This document shows positions 23,727 to 31,558 of a stretch of 37,081 nt of DNA, piece by piece. The notes under the pieces were generated by a model. It searched no databases, was not told the origin of the DNA, and worked only from the letters and a program-made list of their open reading frames with translations. The DNA comes from Rhodovibrionaceae bacterium (GTDB lineage: Bacteria; Pseudomonadota; Alphaproteobacteria; Kiloniellales; DSM-21159). Every line of letters starts with the position of its first letter. The stretch's first letter is position 1. A program made the translations under genes and the position numbers. The stretch spans positions 1 to 37,081 of the forward strand of contig JANQMX010000099.1 in NCBI GenBank assembly GCA_028279885.1. The letters are read 5' to 3'.

Positions 23727-24143
23727 ATGGCGGTGACTTTGCCTCGCAATTATCGTCCAACGGACGACGAACCCTTCATGAACGCGAAGATGAGGGAGTA
23801 CTTCCGGCGAAAGCTCATGCGTTGGCGCGATGAGCTGATGCGGGAGACGGGCGAGACCATCAGTCATTTGCAGGAGGAGAGCCTGGCCAGCCCGGACTTG
23901 GCCGATCGCGCCTCCTCCGAGACCGACCGTGCCCTGGAGCTGAGGACGCGTGACCGCGGGCGTAAGCTCTTGACCAAGATCGACGACGCCCTGGCGCGCA
24001 TCGAAGAAGGCACCTACGGCTATTGCGAGGAGACGGAAGAGCCGATCTCCATCCGCCGGCTCGAGGCCAGGCCGATCGCCACCCTCTCCGTCGAGGCGCA
24101 AGAGCGCCACGAGCGCATCGAGCGCACCCAGCGCGACGACTAG
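23727..24143 (+). CDS. dksA: DksA-family RNA polymerase-binding regulator
   Basis: DksA binds the RNA polymerase secondary channel and with ppGpp adjusts transcription. The 138-residue protein has a coiled coil with the Asp-Ala-type tip replaced in sequence context ('SPDLADRASSETDRALELRT') and the globular end 'GTYGYCEETEEPISIRRLEA' then 'RPIATLSVEAQERHER'. Classic DksA has four zinc Cys (CxxC...CxxC); here only one remains, so it is a zinc-free variant, common in alphaproteobacteria. GGAG lies 6 nt before the ATG. It follows fliX by 149 nt on the same strand; linkage of dksA to fliX/flg genes is seen elsewhere in the class. Confidence 0.93.
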   Translation: MAVTLPRNYRPTDDEPFMNAKMREYFRRKLMRWRDELMRETGETISHLQEESLASPDLADRASSETDRALELRTRDRGRKLLTKIDDALARIEEGTYGYCEETEEPISIRRLEARPIATLSVEAQERHERIERTQRDD

Positions 24144-24147
24144 GGCC

Positions 24148-24326
24148 GCACCACAGATCTTCACCTCGGTCTGGAACTGGGGCTTAGTAAAAAGCTCTGA
24201 CCGTGCTCACCGCTGGATCCTCGGGTCGCCCCGCTGCGCGGCGCGCCCAAGGATGACAGTCTGCGAGAAACCGCAGGCATTGCAGCACCACAGATCGTCA
24301 CCCCGGACGCGCTAGCGATCCGGGGT
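24148..24326. repeat. Cluster of dispersed palindromic repeats downstream of dksA
   Basis: The 323-bp gap 24144-24466 has no gene. It contains an imperfect palindrome at 24217-24254 (ATCCTCGGG...CCCAAGGAT), a perfect 8-bp palindrome at 24300-24326 (ACCCCGGA/TCCGGGGT with CGCTAGCG in the loop), and a direct repeat GCACCACAGATC-K-TCACC at 24148-24165 and 24285-24302. These look like copies of intergenic mosaic elements common in alphaproteobacterial genomes. Confidence 0.65.
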
Positions 24327-24401
24327 CCAGATACAAGCTCTGCGGCCGCCGATAGATGGTTCCCGGCGCGCGGCCTGGTGCCGCGCAGCGCCGAAGGCGC
24401 C

Positions 24402-24430
24402 AAAAAAAGAGGCCGGCGCAAAGGCCGGCC
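24402..24430 (-). terminator. Intrinsic terminator of the flgFGAH operon
   Basis: On the minus strand GGCCGGC (24430-24424) pairs with GCCGGCC (24417-24411) across a 6-nt loop, followed by TCTTTTTTTGG. It lies 37 nt after the flgH stop. Stem, loop and U run are textbook, so transcription from flgF should end here. Confidence 0.9.
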
Positions 24431-24466
24431 CAAGGTGAGGCGAAAAGCTCTAGACGGTAATGGTGC

Positions 24467-25237
24467 TTAGAAGGGCCAGAGGATGTCGTAGACCTGCTGG
24501 CCGTAGCGCGGCTGCTGCAGATCGGAAAGCTGGCCGCGTCCGCCGTAGGCGATGCGGGCCTCGGCGATCTGGTCGTAGTCGATGGTGTTGCTGCTGGTGA
24601 CGTCGACCGGCCGGATGATGCCGGCGACCTGAAGCTGCCGCATCTCGTAGTTCACGCGGGTCTCCTGCCGCCCGGCGATGACGAAGTTCCCGTTGGGCAG
24701 GATCTCCGTGACGATAGCCGCCACGCGCAGGTTGATCACCTCGCTGCGCTCGATGCTGCCGTCGCCGACCGAGTTGCTGTCGCTGTCGGCGTCGACCAGG
24801 TTGGTCGGATCGATCGCATCCGGGAAGACCTCGGCGAGGTTGGCCTCGAAGCCCAGGAAGGCGGAGAGGGCGGCATTCTCCGCCGCGACCCGATCGCGCT
24901 GCGTCCGGTTGTCGAAGTTGGCCTCATCGTCGATTTGAATGACGACGGTGATGATGTCGCCGACCTCGTTGGCGCGGGTGTCCTTGAAGAAGGCGCGGCT
25001 GCCCGGTCGCCAGAGCGAGTTTGCCTGGTGCCTCAGTACCTTGGGCTGCGGCATCGGCAGGTTGTCGGCCTGGCGCCCGGCGATCTCGACGGGGTTGGTG
25101 ATCGCCGAGATCTTCGGCGCCTCGCCGACCTCGGAAAGCCGGGTCAGGAGGTTGCAGCCGGACAGGGCGACGCCGAGCAGCAGCAGGCTGATCAGGGCCG
25201 GAAAGGCCGGGCGCTGCGATGGGGATGTGCGGAGCAT
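24467..25237 (-). CDS. flgH: Flagellar L-ring lipoprotein FlgH
   Basis: Outer-membrane lipoprotein forming the L ring. The 256-residue precursor has a lipoprotein signal with lipobox ALSGC (Cys at about 28). The mature part shows 'NSLWRPGSRAFFKDTRANEV' and 'GDIITVVIQIDDEANFDN', then 'LPNGNFVIAGRQETRVNYEM' and 'VAGIIRPVDVTSSNTIDYDQ', all FlgH landmarks, ending 'GQQVYDILWPF'. It is the last gene of flgF-flgG-flgA-flgH. Confidence 0.96.
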   Translation of the reverse strand: MLRTSPSQRPAFPALISLLLLGVALSGCNLLTRLSEVGEAPKISAITNPVEIAGRQADNLPMPQPKVLRHQANSLWRPGSRAFFKDTRANEVGDIITVVIQIDDEANFDNRTQRDRVAAENAALSAFLGFEANLAEVFPDAIDPTNLVDADSDSNSVGDGSIERSEVINLRVAAIVTEILPNGNFVIAGRQETRVNYEMRQLQVAGIIRPVDVTSSNTIDYDQIAEARIAYGGRGQLSDLQQPRYGQQVYDILWPF

Positions 25238-25269
25238 TGTCTATCCTCTTCTGGGCGAAAGGCTGAGGG

Positions 25270-26232
25270 CTATCGGGTGGCGGGCTGCATGCCGTGCCCG
25301 GCGGGGGCCACGCGCACCAGGCCGTCTCCGTCGACGGTGCCTTGGACGATGACCTTGGAACGCAGGTTCATCACCCGCACGAGTTCGCCCTGGGCGCCGT
25401 CATCCAGGGCGCGGCCTTGGGTGGAAAGCTGCATGTAGGGTGTGTCCAGGCGCAGCAGGACCAGGCCGTTTTTCTTCACCATCACCGGCTGCTGCAGGTC
25501 GTTGGCTCGGATGGGCGTGCCGGCCCGCAAGCCGCGGCGGGCGGCCAGCCCCAGGATTTGGCCAGCCTCGATGATGGTGTTGCCGGCCAGGCGGTCTCCC
25601 GGCATGGCGACGTAGTGAATATCCCGCTGGGAAACGACCTCTCCGGGGGCGAGGTTGCTGCGCATCACCGGCACCTGCTTCATCTCGACGAGTTGCCCCG
25701 AAACCTGCCCCCAGGTGCGCTGGGCGCCGTCGCGGGTGTCGACGATGCGGGCCTGGAAACGGCCGTTGATGGGGTTGTAGGCGAGACCGGCCAGCCGAAC
25801 GCCCTGTGCGCTTTCCGCGGGGAGGGCCAGCGGCAGTACCTGGGTGTCGAGACGCAGGTGGAACTCTCGCGCGCCAGCGCTGGCATCGATCTTCGGGTCG
25901 GTCAGCAGGGCCTGATGCAGCCAATCCTTGTCGACCAGGAAGGAAGCGCGGGTCAGCCGCGTGCTGTCGAAACGGGAGCTGGGCCGCCAATCCACCGCAT
26001 AGGCTTCGGCGAGGCGGGCGAGCCAGCGGGCATCGAGCTGGACGCTCTTGCCCGGCTCCGGCGCATGCGCCACCGGCGTGTCCGCCTGCTGGGGCGCGAG
26101 CCCGGCAAAGAGGTCGCCCAAGCGCACCAGATCGTCCTCGACCTGGACCGAGGCGATCAGGTCGACGCGGCCGAACGCAAGCCCGGGGGCCAGCAGCAAG
26201 GCGGCGGTCAGGCAGGCGATGCGGAACAGCAT
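25270..26232 (-). CDS. flgA: P-ring assembly chaperone FlgA
   Basis: Periplasmic chaperone needed for FlgI ring assembly. The 320-residue protein has a signal peptide (1 to about 21, 'AALLLAPGLAFG'), a poorly conserved middle, and the C-terminal SAF-type domain: 'LAPGEVVSQRDIHYVAMPGD', 'GLAARRGLRAGTPIRANDLQ' and 'VVKKNG'-like 'VMVKKNGLVLLRLDTPYMQL'. It starts 25 nt after flgG and precedes flgH by 32 nt. Confidence 0.94.
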   Translation of the reverse strand: MLFRIACLTAALLLAPGLAFGRVDLIASVQVEDDLVRLGDLFAGLAPQQADTPVAHAPEPGKSVQLDARWLARLAEAYAVDWRPSSRFDSTRLTRASFLVDKDWLHQALLTDPKIDASAGAREFHLRLDTQVLPLALPAESAQGVRLAGLAYNPINGRFQARIVDTRDGAQRTWGQVSGQLVEMKQVPVMRSNLAPGEVVSQRDIHYVAMPGDRLAGNTIIEAGQILGLAARRGLRAGTPIRANDLQQPVMVKKNGLVLLRLDTPYMQLSTQGRALDDGAQGELVRVMNLRSKVIVQGTVDGDGLVRVAPAGHGMQPATR

Positions 26233-26257
26233 GGCTCGGTTATCCCTTACGTTCGGT

Positions 26258-27043
26258 CTAGCGCAGATTGGAGACGGACTGCATCATCTCGTCGGAGGCC
26301 TGGATGACCCGAGAGTTCATTTCGTAGGCCCGCTGGGCGGTGATCATGTTGGTGATCTCGCTCACCACGTTGACATTGGAGGTCTCGATCGCTCCCTGCA
26401 GCAGGCGGCCGTAGCCCGCCTGACCCGGTGTCGAGACGTTCGCCGGGCCAGAGGCCTCGGTCTCCACCAAGAGGTTGTCGCCGATCGAGCGCAGGCCGCC
26501 CTCGTTGGAGAAGATTGCCAGCTCGATCTGGCCCAGGTTGCTCGGCGCCACCTGACCGTCGATGTCGGCGAAGACCTGACCGTCCGGATTGATCGACACG
26601 CCGATGGTGTCGGTGGGAACGGTGATGCCCGGGCTGACGACATAGCCGTCCGGCGTCACCAGCTCGCCGTCGGAGCTGAGCTGGAAGGCGCCGGCCCGGG
26701 TATAGGCCTCTTCGCCGCTCGGCAGGGTGACGACGAAATAGCCATCGCCGTTGATGGCCAGGTCGAAGCTGTTGTCGGTGATGCTGATGTCGCCTTGCTC
26801 GGCGATGCGGTAGACGGCCGCGGTGCGCACGCCGAGGCCGATCTGAACGCCGGCAGGCACCGTTGTGCCGGCATCGGAGGAGGGCGAGCCGACCCGTCGC
26901 AGGTCCTGGTAGAGCAGGTCGTGGAATTCGGCGCGGCGGCGCTTGTAACCGCTCGTATTCATGTTGGCGATGTTGTTGGAAATCACCTCGACGTTGGCTT
27001 GCTGGGCCAACATGCCCGTGGCGGCGATACTGAGGGACCTCAT
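26258..27043 (-). CDS. flgG: Distal rod protein FlgG
   Basis: Distal rod subunit. The 261-residue protein begins MRSLSIAATGMLAQQANVEV and 'ISNNIANMNTSGYKRRRAEF', the rod/hook N-terminal motif, and ends with 'NVNVVSEITNMITAQRAYEM' and 'NSRVIQASDEMMQSVSNLR'. The length matches FlgG. Central strands include 'SITDNSFDLAINGDGYFVVT'. It follows flgF by 42 nt. Confidence 0.97.
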   Translation of the reverse strand: MRSLSIAATGMLAQQANVEVISNNIANMNTSGYKRRRAEFHDLLYQDLRRVGSPSSDAGTTVPAGVQIGLGVRTAAVYRIAEQGDISITDNSFDLAINGDGYFVVTLPSGEEAYTRAGAFQLSSDGELVTPDGYVVSPGITVPTDTIGVSINPDGQVFADIDGQVAPSNLGQIELAIFSNEGGLRSIGDNLLVETEASGPANVSTPGQAGYGRLLQGAIETSNVNVVSEITNMITAQRAYEMNSRVIQASDEMMQSVSNLR

Positions 27044-27085
27044 GACCTGGTTCCTATCTCTGCTGTTCTTATCTGGTTGGCCCGG

Positions 27086-27841
27086 CTAGCTGGATTGGCC
27101 CGCCAAGGTGCGGATGGCGCGCTGCTGGCGCTCGTGCTCGGAATCGACCATGCGGGAAACCGAGCTGTAGCGGCGGACGACTTCGATCATGTTCGTCATC
27201 TCGAGCACCGCCGTGACGTTGGACTGCTCGATCGAGCCCTGAACGATCTCGCTGTCTGCATCGGCGAGCATCTCGGCTTCCTCGTCCAGCTTGAAGAGGT
27301 TGCCGGGGCCGCGCTGCAGGCTCTCCGGGTTCTCGACCCGGTAGGGCTGAATGCGGCCGATCAGCAGGTCATCGCCGTCGACCCGCGCGCTGATCATGCC
27401 ATCGCGGCTGATCTCGACCCGCGAGGCTTCGGGGGGAATGCGCGCCGGCTGGCCGTTGTCCATCGGCACGATATGGCCGTGGCTGGTGATGATCTCTCCG
27501 TTGGTGTTCAAGGTGAAGGAACCGTTACGCGTGTAGCGGCGCCCCTCGTCGGTTTCGACGGCGAAAAAGCCGTCGCCGACGATCGCCAGATCCAGCGGAT
27601 TGTCGGTACGGAGCAGCGGGCCGGCGGCCGTGTCGCGGACGCTGGCGATGTCCTGCACCAGGCTGACTTTCCTCAGATCGTCCGCTTTTCTGTCCTTGGT
27701 GTCCTTGACGTACTCTTGGAACACGAGGTGCTCGCCCTGAAAGGCGGTTGTGTTCGCATTCGCGATGTTGTGGGCGATCATCCCGAGCTGACGTCGTAGG
27801 GCCGACTGGCTCGACAGCGCGATGTAACCTGGTGTTTCCAT
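27086..27841 (-). CDS. flgF: Proximal rod protein FlgF
   Basis: A proximal rod subunit. The 251-residue protein starts METPGYIALSSQSALRRQLG with 'MIAHNIANANTTAFQGEHLV' and ends with 'SNVTAVLEMTNMIEVVRRYS'. It carries 'NPLDLAIVGDGFFAVETDEG' in the middle. The frame is open for 62 further codons but the family N-terminus and the RpoN promoter at 27883-27897 place the start at 27841. It opens the flgF-flgG-flgA-flgH operon. The preceding CCCCCTCT gives no clear ribosome binding site. Confidence 0.95.
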   Translation of the reverse strand: METPGYIALSSQSALRRQLGMIAHNIANANTTAFQGEHLVFQEYVKDTKDRKADDLRKVSLVQDIASVRDTAAGPLLRTDNPLDLAIVGDGFFAVETDEGRRYTRNGSFTLNTNGEIITSHGHIVPMDNGQPARIPPEASRVEISRDGMISARVDGDDLLIGRIQPYRVENPESLQRGPGNLFKLDEEAEMLADADSEIVQGSIEQSNVTAVLEMTNMIEVVRRYSSVSRMVDSEHERQQRAIRTLAGQSS

Positions 27842-27882
27842 AGAGGGGGCGACCCGCTTGGTTTGCTGATGCGCCCTCCTAT

Positions 27883-27897
27883 GCAGCTTGCGTGCCA
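27883..27897 (-). promoter_or_regulatory. Sigma-54 promoter of the flgF operon
   Basis: The minus strand reads TGGCACGCAAGCTGCAT: perfect TGGCACG at -24 and CTGC at -12 (consensus TTGC), with 10 nt between GG and GC. The predicted start is near 27871, about 30 nt before the flgF ATG. Upstream sequence TTCCCCTGCTTTCGGGCGC resembles that upstream of the flgI promoter. Confidence 0.8.
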
Positions 27898-28102
27898 GCG
27901 CCCGAAAGCAGGGGAACTGCGGCCGATTGCTGGGTTGGCCGTGCTGCGCGGGGCGCAAGTCGGCCGGCGCGGCAACAGCTACCGGGAAAAAACTGCCGCT
28001 TTCGCCCCTTAAGCCGCTGTCGTTCAACGCCTTATTAACCAGGCCGACCTAACCTTCAGAGGGCGGCGGAGGCCGTCATTTCAAAGGCGGAGATGCGGTA
28101 AA

Positions 28103-28672
28103 ATGGTCGATCAGACCGCTAATGACGGCGACGAGGACGAGGTCGAGGTCGAAGCGGTACCCAAGAAGAAGGGATTGAGCGGCAAGAAGCTCGTTCTTTT
28201 CGTTGTCTTGCCCCTGCTGCTGATCGGTGGCGGCGGCGCCGGCGCCTATTTCACGGGTATGCTCGACAGCGTGCTCGGTGTCGAAACGGCAGAGGGCGAC
28301 GGGGAGCACGGCGAGGACGCCGCCGAGGGCGCGCATAAGGACGACGCGGCGGCCGAGGCCATGGCGCCGAGCGTCTTCCATGAGCTGCCGACCATGCTGG
28401 TCAACCTCAACGAGGCCGGCAAGCGGGCCAGCTACCTCAAGATCTCGATCAAGCTCGAGTTGACCGACGAACAGGACGTCGCCGCGGTGACCACCATCCA
28501 GCCGCGCATTATCGACCGCTTCCAGGTCTACCTGCGGGAGCTCCGGGTCGAGGACCTGGAGGGCTCGGCGGGAATGCAGCGCTTGCGCGAAGAGCTGCTC
28601 AACAGAGTCAACAAGGTCGCTCACCCGGTGAAGGTCCGCGATGTCCTCTTCGCCGAGCTGCTGGTTCAGTAG
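28103..28672 (+). CDS. fliL: Flagellar basal-body protein FliL
   Basis: Inner-membrane protein that surrounds and supports stator units. The 189-residue product has an acidic, Lys-rich cytoplasmic N-terminus, one membrane segment at about 30-52 ('KLVLFVVLPLLLIGGGGAGA'), an acidic/His linker (about 60-85), and the periplasmic FliL domain 'VFHELPTMLVNLNEAGKRAS' with 'YLKISIKLELTDEQ' and 'RIIDRFQVYLRELRVEDLEG', ending 'DVLFAELLVQ'. It is divergent from flgF and is followed 44 nt later by fliM, the usual order. Its own promoter was not identified. Confidence 0.95.
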   Translation: MVDQTANDGDEDEVEVEAVPKKKGLSGKKLVLFVVLPLLLIGGGGAGAYFTGMLDSVLGVETAEGDGEHGEDAAEGAHKDDAAAEAMAPSVFHELPTMLVNLNEAGKRASYLKISIKLELTDEQDVAAVTTIQPRIIDRFQVYLRELRVEDLEGSAGMQRLREELLNRVNKVAHPVKVRDVLFAELLVQ

Positions 28673-28716
28673 CAGGCTCGAGCGAAACCTCTAGGAACAA
28701 CGGTGTAACGGGAGCC

Positions 28717-29805
28717 ATGTCGGAAGAGGTCGATCAAGAAGCCATGATGGCCGAGTGGGAGGCCATGGCGGAAGAAGACGGGGACGAGGACGCCGGCGAT
28801 GCCGGCGACGCCGATGAGGACGGTGCGCAAGGCAGCTCGACCCGGGTTCTAGACCAGAGTGAAATCGACAGTCTGCTTGGCCTGGACGCGAGCGCGGGTG
28901 GGGACTTTACCGAGTCCGGCATCCAGGCGGTGCTCAACTCCTCGCTGGTTTCCTATGAGCGTCTGCCGATGCTCGACATCGTGTTCGACCGTCTGGTCCG
29001 CCTGATGTCGACCTCGCTGCGCAACTTCACCTCCGACAACGTCGAGGTCAGCCTCGACGAGATCACCGCCGTTCGCTTCGGCGACTTCATCAACGGCATT
29101 CCGCTGCCCGCGATGATCTGCGTCTTCAAGGCGGAGGAGTGGGACAACTACGGCCTGATGACGGTCGACAGCTCGTTGATCTACTCCATCGTCGACGTGC
29201 TGCTCGGCGGGCGGCGAGGCACCGCGCCCATGCGCATCGAGGGCCGGCCCTACACGACCATCGAGCGCAATCTCGTGATGCGGATGATGCAGGTCATCTT
29301 GAGCGACCTCTCGGCCGCCTTCGATCCCTTGTCGCCGGTCAGCTTCCGCTTCGAGCGCCTGGAAACCAACCCGCGCTTCGCCTTCATAGCCCGCGACGCC
29401 AATGCCGCCATTCTGACCAAGCTGCGTGTCGACATGGAAGACCGCGGCGGGACCGTCGACCTCTTGATACCCTACGCGACCTTGGAGCCCGTCCGCGAAC
29501 TGCTGCTGCAAATGTTCATGGGTGAGAAGTTCGGTCGTGACTCGATCTGGGAAACCCACCTGACGGCCGAGCTCTGGCAGACCGAAATGCCCATCGGGGC
29601 CGTGCTGGACGAAGTCGAGGTCAAGCTGACCGACGTCCTGAACTGGAAGAAGGGCACACGGCTGGAGCTCAACGCCGTTCCGGATGCCGAAATCGATCTG
29701 CGCTGCGGCGATGTCGGCATGTTCCGTGGCCATATGGGACAGCGCAACGGCCGCATCGCCGTCAGGGTATCGCGTAATCTTTGCGGTGAGGAGCGCCAAG
29801 AGTAA
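28717..29805 (+). CDS. fliM: Flagellar motor switch protein FliM
   Basis: C-ring protein that binds phospho-CheY and sets rotation. The 362-residue protein has an acidic N-terminal extension (about 1-43) with 'GDEDAGDAGDADEDG', then the CheY-binding peptide 'VLDQSEIDSLLG' (44-55), a CheC-like middle domain (about 80-270, with 'GDFINGIPLPAMICVFKAEE' and 'VDVLLGGRRG'), and a C-terminal SpoA-type domain ('LDEVEVKLTDVLNWKKGTRL'). In enterobacteria the CheY peptide is at the very N-terminus; here it is internal. The stop overlaps the next start (TAATG). Confidence 0.97.
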   Translation: MSEEVDQEAMMAEWEAMAEEDGDEDAGDAGDADEDGAQGSSTRVLDQSEIDSLLGLDASAGGDFTESGIQAVLNSSLVSYERLPMLDIVFDRLVRLMSTSLRNFTSDNVEVSLDEITAVRFGDFINGIPLPAMICVFKAEEWDNYGLMTVDSSLIYSIVDVLLGGRRGTAPMRIEGRPYTTIERNLVMRMMQVILSDLSAAFDPLSPVSFRFERLETNPRFAFIARDANAAILTKLRVDMEDRGGTVDLLIPYATLEPVRELLLQMFMGEKFGRDSIWETHLTAELWQTEMPIGAVLDEVEVKLTDVLNWKKGTRLELNAVPDAEIDLRCGDVGMFRGHMGQRNGRIAVRVSRNLCGEERQE

Positions 29806-30251
29806 TGGTCGGACTAGGCCTTGCAACCGACGTGCTGCTCGCCGTCCTGCTGGTTGCCGTGATCGTCTACGCCGTCATCCTCAACCGCAAACTCGCGGTG
29901 TTGCGAGACGCCAAGGAGGAGTTCGAGGCTTTGCTCGCCAGTTTTGGCGATACCACCCAGCAAGCCCAAACCAACTTGGATTCCCTGCGTGAGGAAGCTC
30001 AGACCGTGAAGCGCGACTTCGATCAGGAACTCGAGCAGATGAAGACCTCGTTGACTGAGGTGCACAGCCTGGCCGACGACTTGGAGTATCTCGTCAAGCG
30101 CGGTGAGAAAGTGGCTGACCGCCTGGTCGGCAAGGAGCCCGGCTCGACTGCGGCCGCCGGCAACGCGCCGGACGCGGATGCGGCCACCCCGGCGCAGGGC
30201 CAAGGTGCCGCTCAAGAGCAGTTCCTGCGCGCCCTCCAAGGCATGCGCTAG
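29805..30251 (+). CDS. DUF6468-type flagellar-cluster membrane protein
   Basis: A 148-residue protein with one N-terminal membrane helix (about 8-26, 'VLLAVLLVAVIVYAVILNRK'), a long coiled coil (about 30-105, 'EALLASFGDTTQQAQTNLDS' to 'LADDLEYLVKRGEKVADRLV') and an Ala/Gln-rich tail. Proteins of this shape, labelled DUF6468, sit between fliM and motE in alphaproteobacterial flagellar clusters; function is not established. It overlaps the fliM stop by one base, so it is translationally coupled to it. Confidence 0.75.
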   Translation: MVGLGLATDVLLAVLLVAVIVYAVILNRKLAVLRDAKEEFEALLASFGDTTQQAQTNLDSLREEAQTVKRDFDQELEQMKTSLTEVHSLADDLEYLVKRGEKVADRLVGKEPGSTAAAGNAPDADAATPAQGQGAAQEQFLRALQGMR

Positions 30252-30284
30252 GCCGCGAAGAGAAAACCCGAAAGCAACACCGCC

Positions 30285-31019
30285 ATGACCTTCCGCCTCC
30301 TTCCCATGATGGTTCTCGTCGCAGCACTGGCCCTCGGCCTGCGCGCGGAGGGACTCTGGCGCGGCTTCGCCGCCATCGCCGAGGAAGCGGACGCCGGCAA
30401 CCCGGAGCAGCCCGTTGCGGACGCAGCGGCGGACGACGACGGCGAGACGCAGCGTGTCCCGACGCCGGAAGAGATTGCCGGGATGATCGCGCGCGGCGAG
30501 ATCACCCTAAATCCCAGGAACGGCGGCGGTTACGGGGACGAAACCGAGAGCCTGCCGGGGGCGAGCGACGAGACGGCGCCTTTGCCCGCCGACCCTTTCT
30601 CGCTCACCGATACCGAGATCGAACTGCTGCAGGCCTTGGCCAAGCGGCGGGAGACGATCGACCTGCGTGAGCGCGAGGTGGAGAGCCGAGAGGCGCTGCT
30701 GGCGGCGGCCGAAACCCGCATCGAGGAGAAGATCGCCTCGCTGGAAACGCTGCAGTCCCGCATCGAAGAGTTGCTCATTGAGTATGACGAGCAGGAAGAG
30801 CGGCAGATCACCAGCTTGGTTAAGATCTACGAGGCGATGAAGCCGAAAGAAGCCGCCCGCATCTTTGAGAAGCTCGACATGCCGGTCCTGCTCGACGTGG
30901 TAGAGCGCATGAAGGAGCGCAAGGCCTCGGCCGTGCTGGCGAAGATGGACCCGGCCAAAGCCAAGAGCGTGACCCTGGAGCTGGCCCAGCGCCGGGACCT
31001 GCCGGTACCGCGAGAATAA
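30285..31019 (+). CDS. motE: MotE-like periplasmic flagellar chaperone (MgtE N-like)
   Basis: A 244-residue exported protein: hydrophobic N-terminus (about 1-22), acidic low-complexity region (about 30-60), a long coiled coil (about 105-175, 'RRETIDLREREVESREALLA', 'EKIASLETLQSRIEELLIEY'), and a C-terminal MgtE-N-like helical domain ('IYEAMKPKEAARIFEKLDMP', 'RMKERKASAVLAKMDPAKAK'). In Sinorhizobium MotE acts as a chaperone for the periplasmic motor protein MotC. Here it precedes cheY, cheZ and two MotB-like genes, consistent with a motor-assembly role. Confidence 0.82.
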   Translation: MTFRLLPMMVLVAALALGLRAEGLWRGFAAIAEEADAGNPEQPVADAAADDDGETQRVPTPEEIAGMIARGEITLNPRNGGGYGDETESLPGASDETAPLPADPFSLTDTEIELLQALAKRRETIDLREREVESREALLAAAETRIEEKIASLETLQSRIEELLIEYDEQEERQITSLVKIYEAMKPKEAARIFEKLDMPVLLDVVERMKERKASAVLAKMDPAKAKSVTLELAQRRDLPVPRE

Positions 31020-31093
31020 CCGGCCGATTCCTAAGAAATTTTATTTTACTCCCTTTTAACGGCGAAAGACTAGTCTGCCTCCTGCCCGAAGAA

Positions 31094-31118
31094 ACCCAAT
31101 GAAATTCGGCGATTGGGT
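31094..31118 (+). promoter_or_regulatory. Stem-loop in the cheY leader
   Basis: ACCCAAT (31094-31100) pairs with ATTGGGT (31112-31118), 11-nt loop, ending about 12 nt before the AAGGAGA ribosome binding site of cheY. The gap 31020-31141 upstream is AT-rich (31033-31063) and probably holds a promoter, but no consensus is clear. The stem could modulate cheY translation or mRNA stability. Confidence 0.35.
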
Positions 31119-31141
31119 GGAGGTATAGTAAGGAGAACGCG

Positions 31142-31531
31142 ATGTCCGCCGTCGATATGAACATGCCTATTCTGATCGTCGATGACTACAAGACGATGCT
31201 GCGTATCATCCGTAATCTCTTGAAGCAGCTCGGCTTCAACAACGTCGATGAAGCGACCGATGGGGCCGCCGCGCTGCAGAAGCTTCGCGACAAGCAATAC
31301 GATCTGGTCATCTCCGACTGGAACATGGAGCCCATGTCCGGTCTGCAGCTGCTCAAGGAAGTCCGCTCGGACAACAAGCTGAAAGCGCTGCCCTTCGTGA
31401 TGATCACGGCCGAGAGCAAGAGCGAGAACGTGGTGGCCGCAAAGCAAGCCGGCGTGACCAACTACATCGTCAAGCCGTTCAACGCCGCCACGCTGAAGAC
31501 CAAGCTGAACGCCGTTCTCGGCGCTTTCTGA
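31142..31531 (+). CDS. cheY: Chemotaxis response regulator CheY
   Basis: Single-domain receiver that binds FliM when phosphorylated. The 129-residue protein has acidic pair DD in 'ILIVDDYKTMLRIIRNLL', the phosphoacceptor Asp in 'DLVISDWNMEPMSGLQLL', the switch Thr in 'FVMITAES' and Lys in 'YIVKPFNAATL'. SDWNMP-type 'SDWNMEP' is close to enterobacterial CheY. The ribosome binding site AAGGAGA is strong. It is followed 27 nt later by cheZ. Confidence 0.96.
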   Translation: MSAVDMNMPILIVDDYKTMLRIIRNLLKQLGFNNVDEATDGAAALQKLRDKQYDLVISDWNMEPMSGLQLLKEVRSDNKLKALPFVMITAESKSENVVAAKQAGVTNYIVKPFNAATLKTKLNAVLGAF

Positions 31532-31558
31532 GCCCCGTCGGCTCGGCGGGAGACGGCC

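Noticed and set aside
26048-27799. A 583-codon plus-strand frame opposite flgA, flgG and flgF
   Set aside because: It spans three recognisable minus-strand genes and their gaps; composition is typical of a reverse-frame shadow.
27935-27952. Possible RpoN promoter for fliL (TTGGCCGTGCTGCGC)
   Set aside because: The GG to GC distance is wrong for RpoN, so fliL is left without an assigned promoter.
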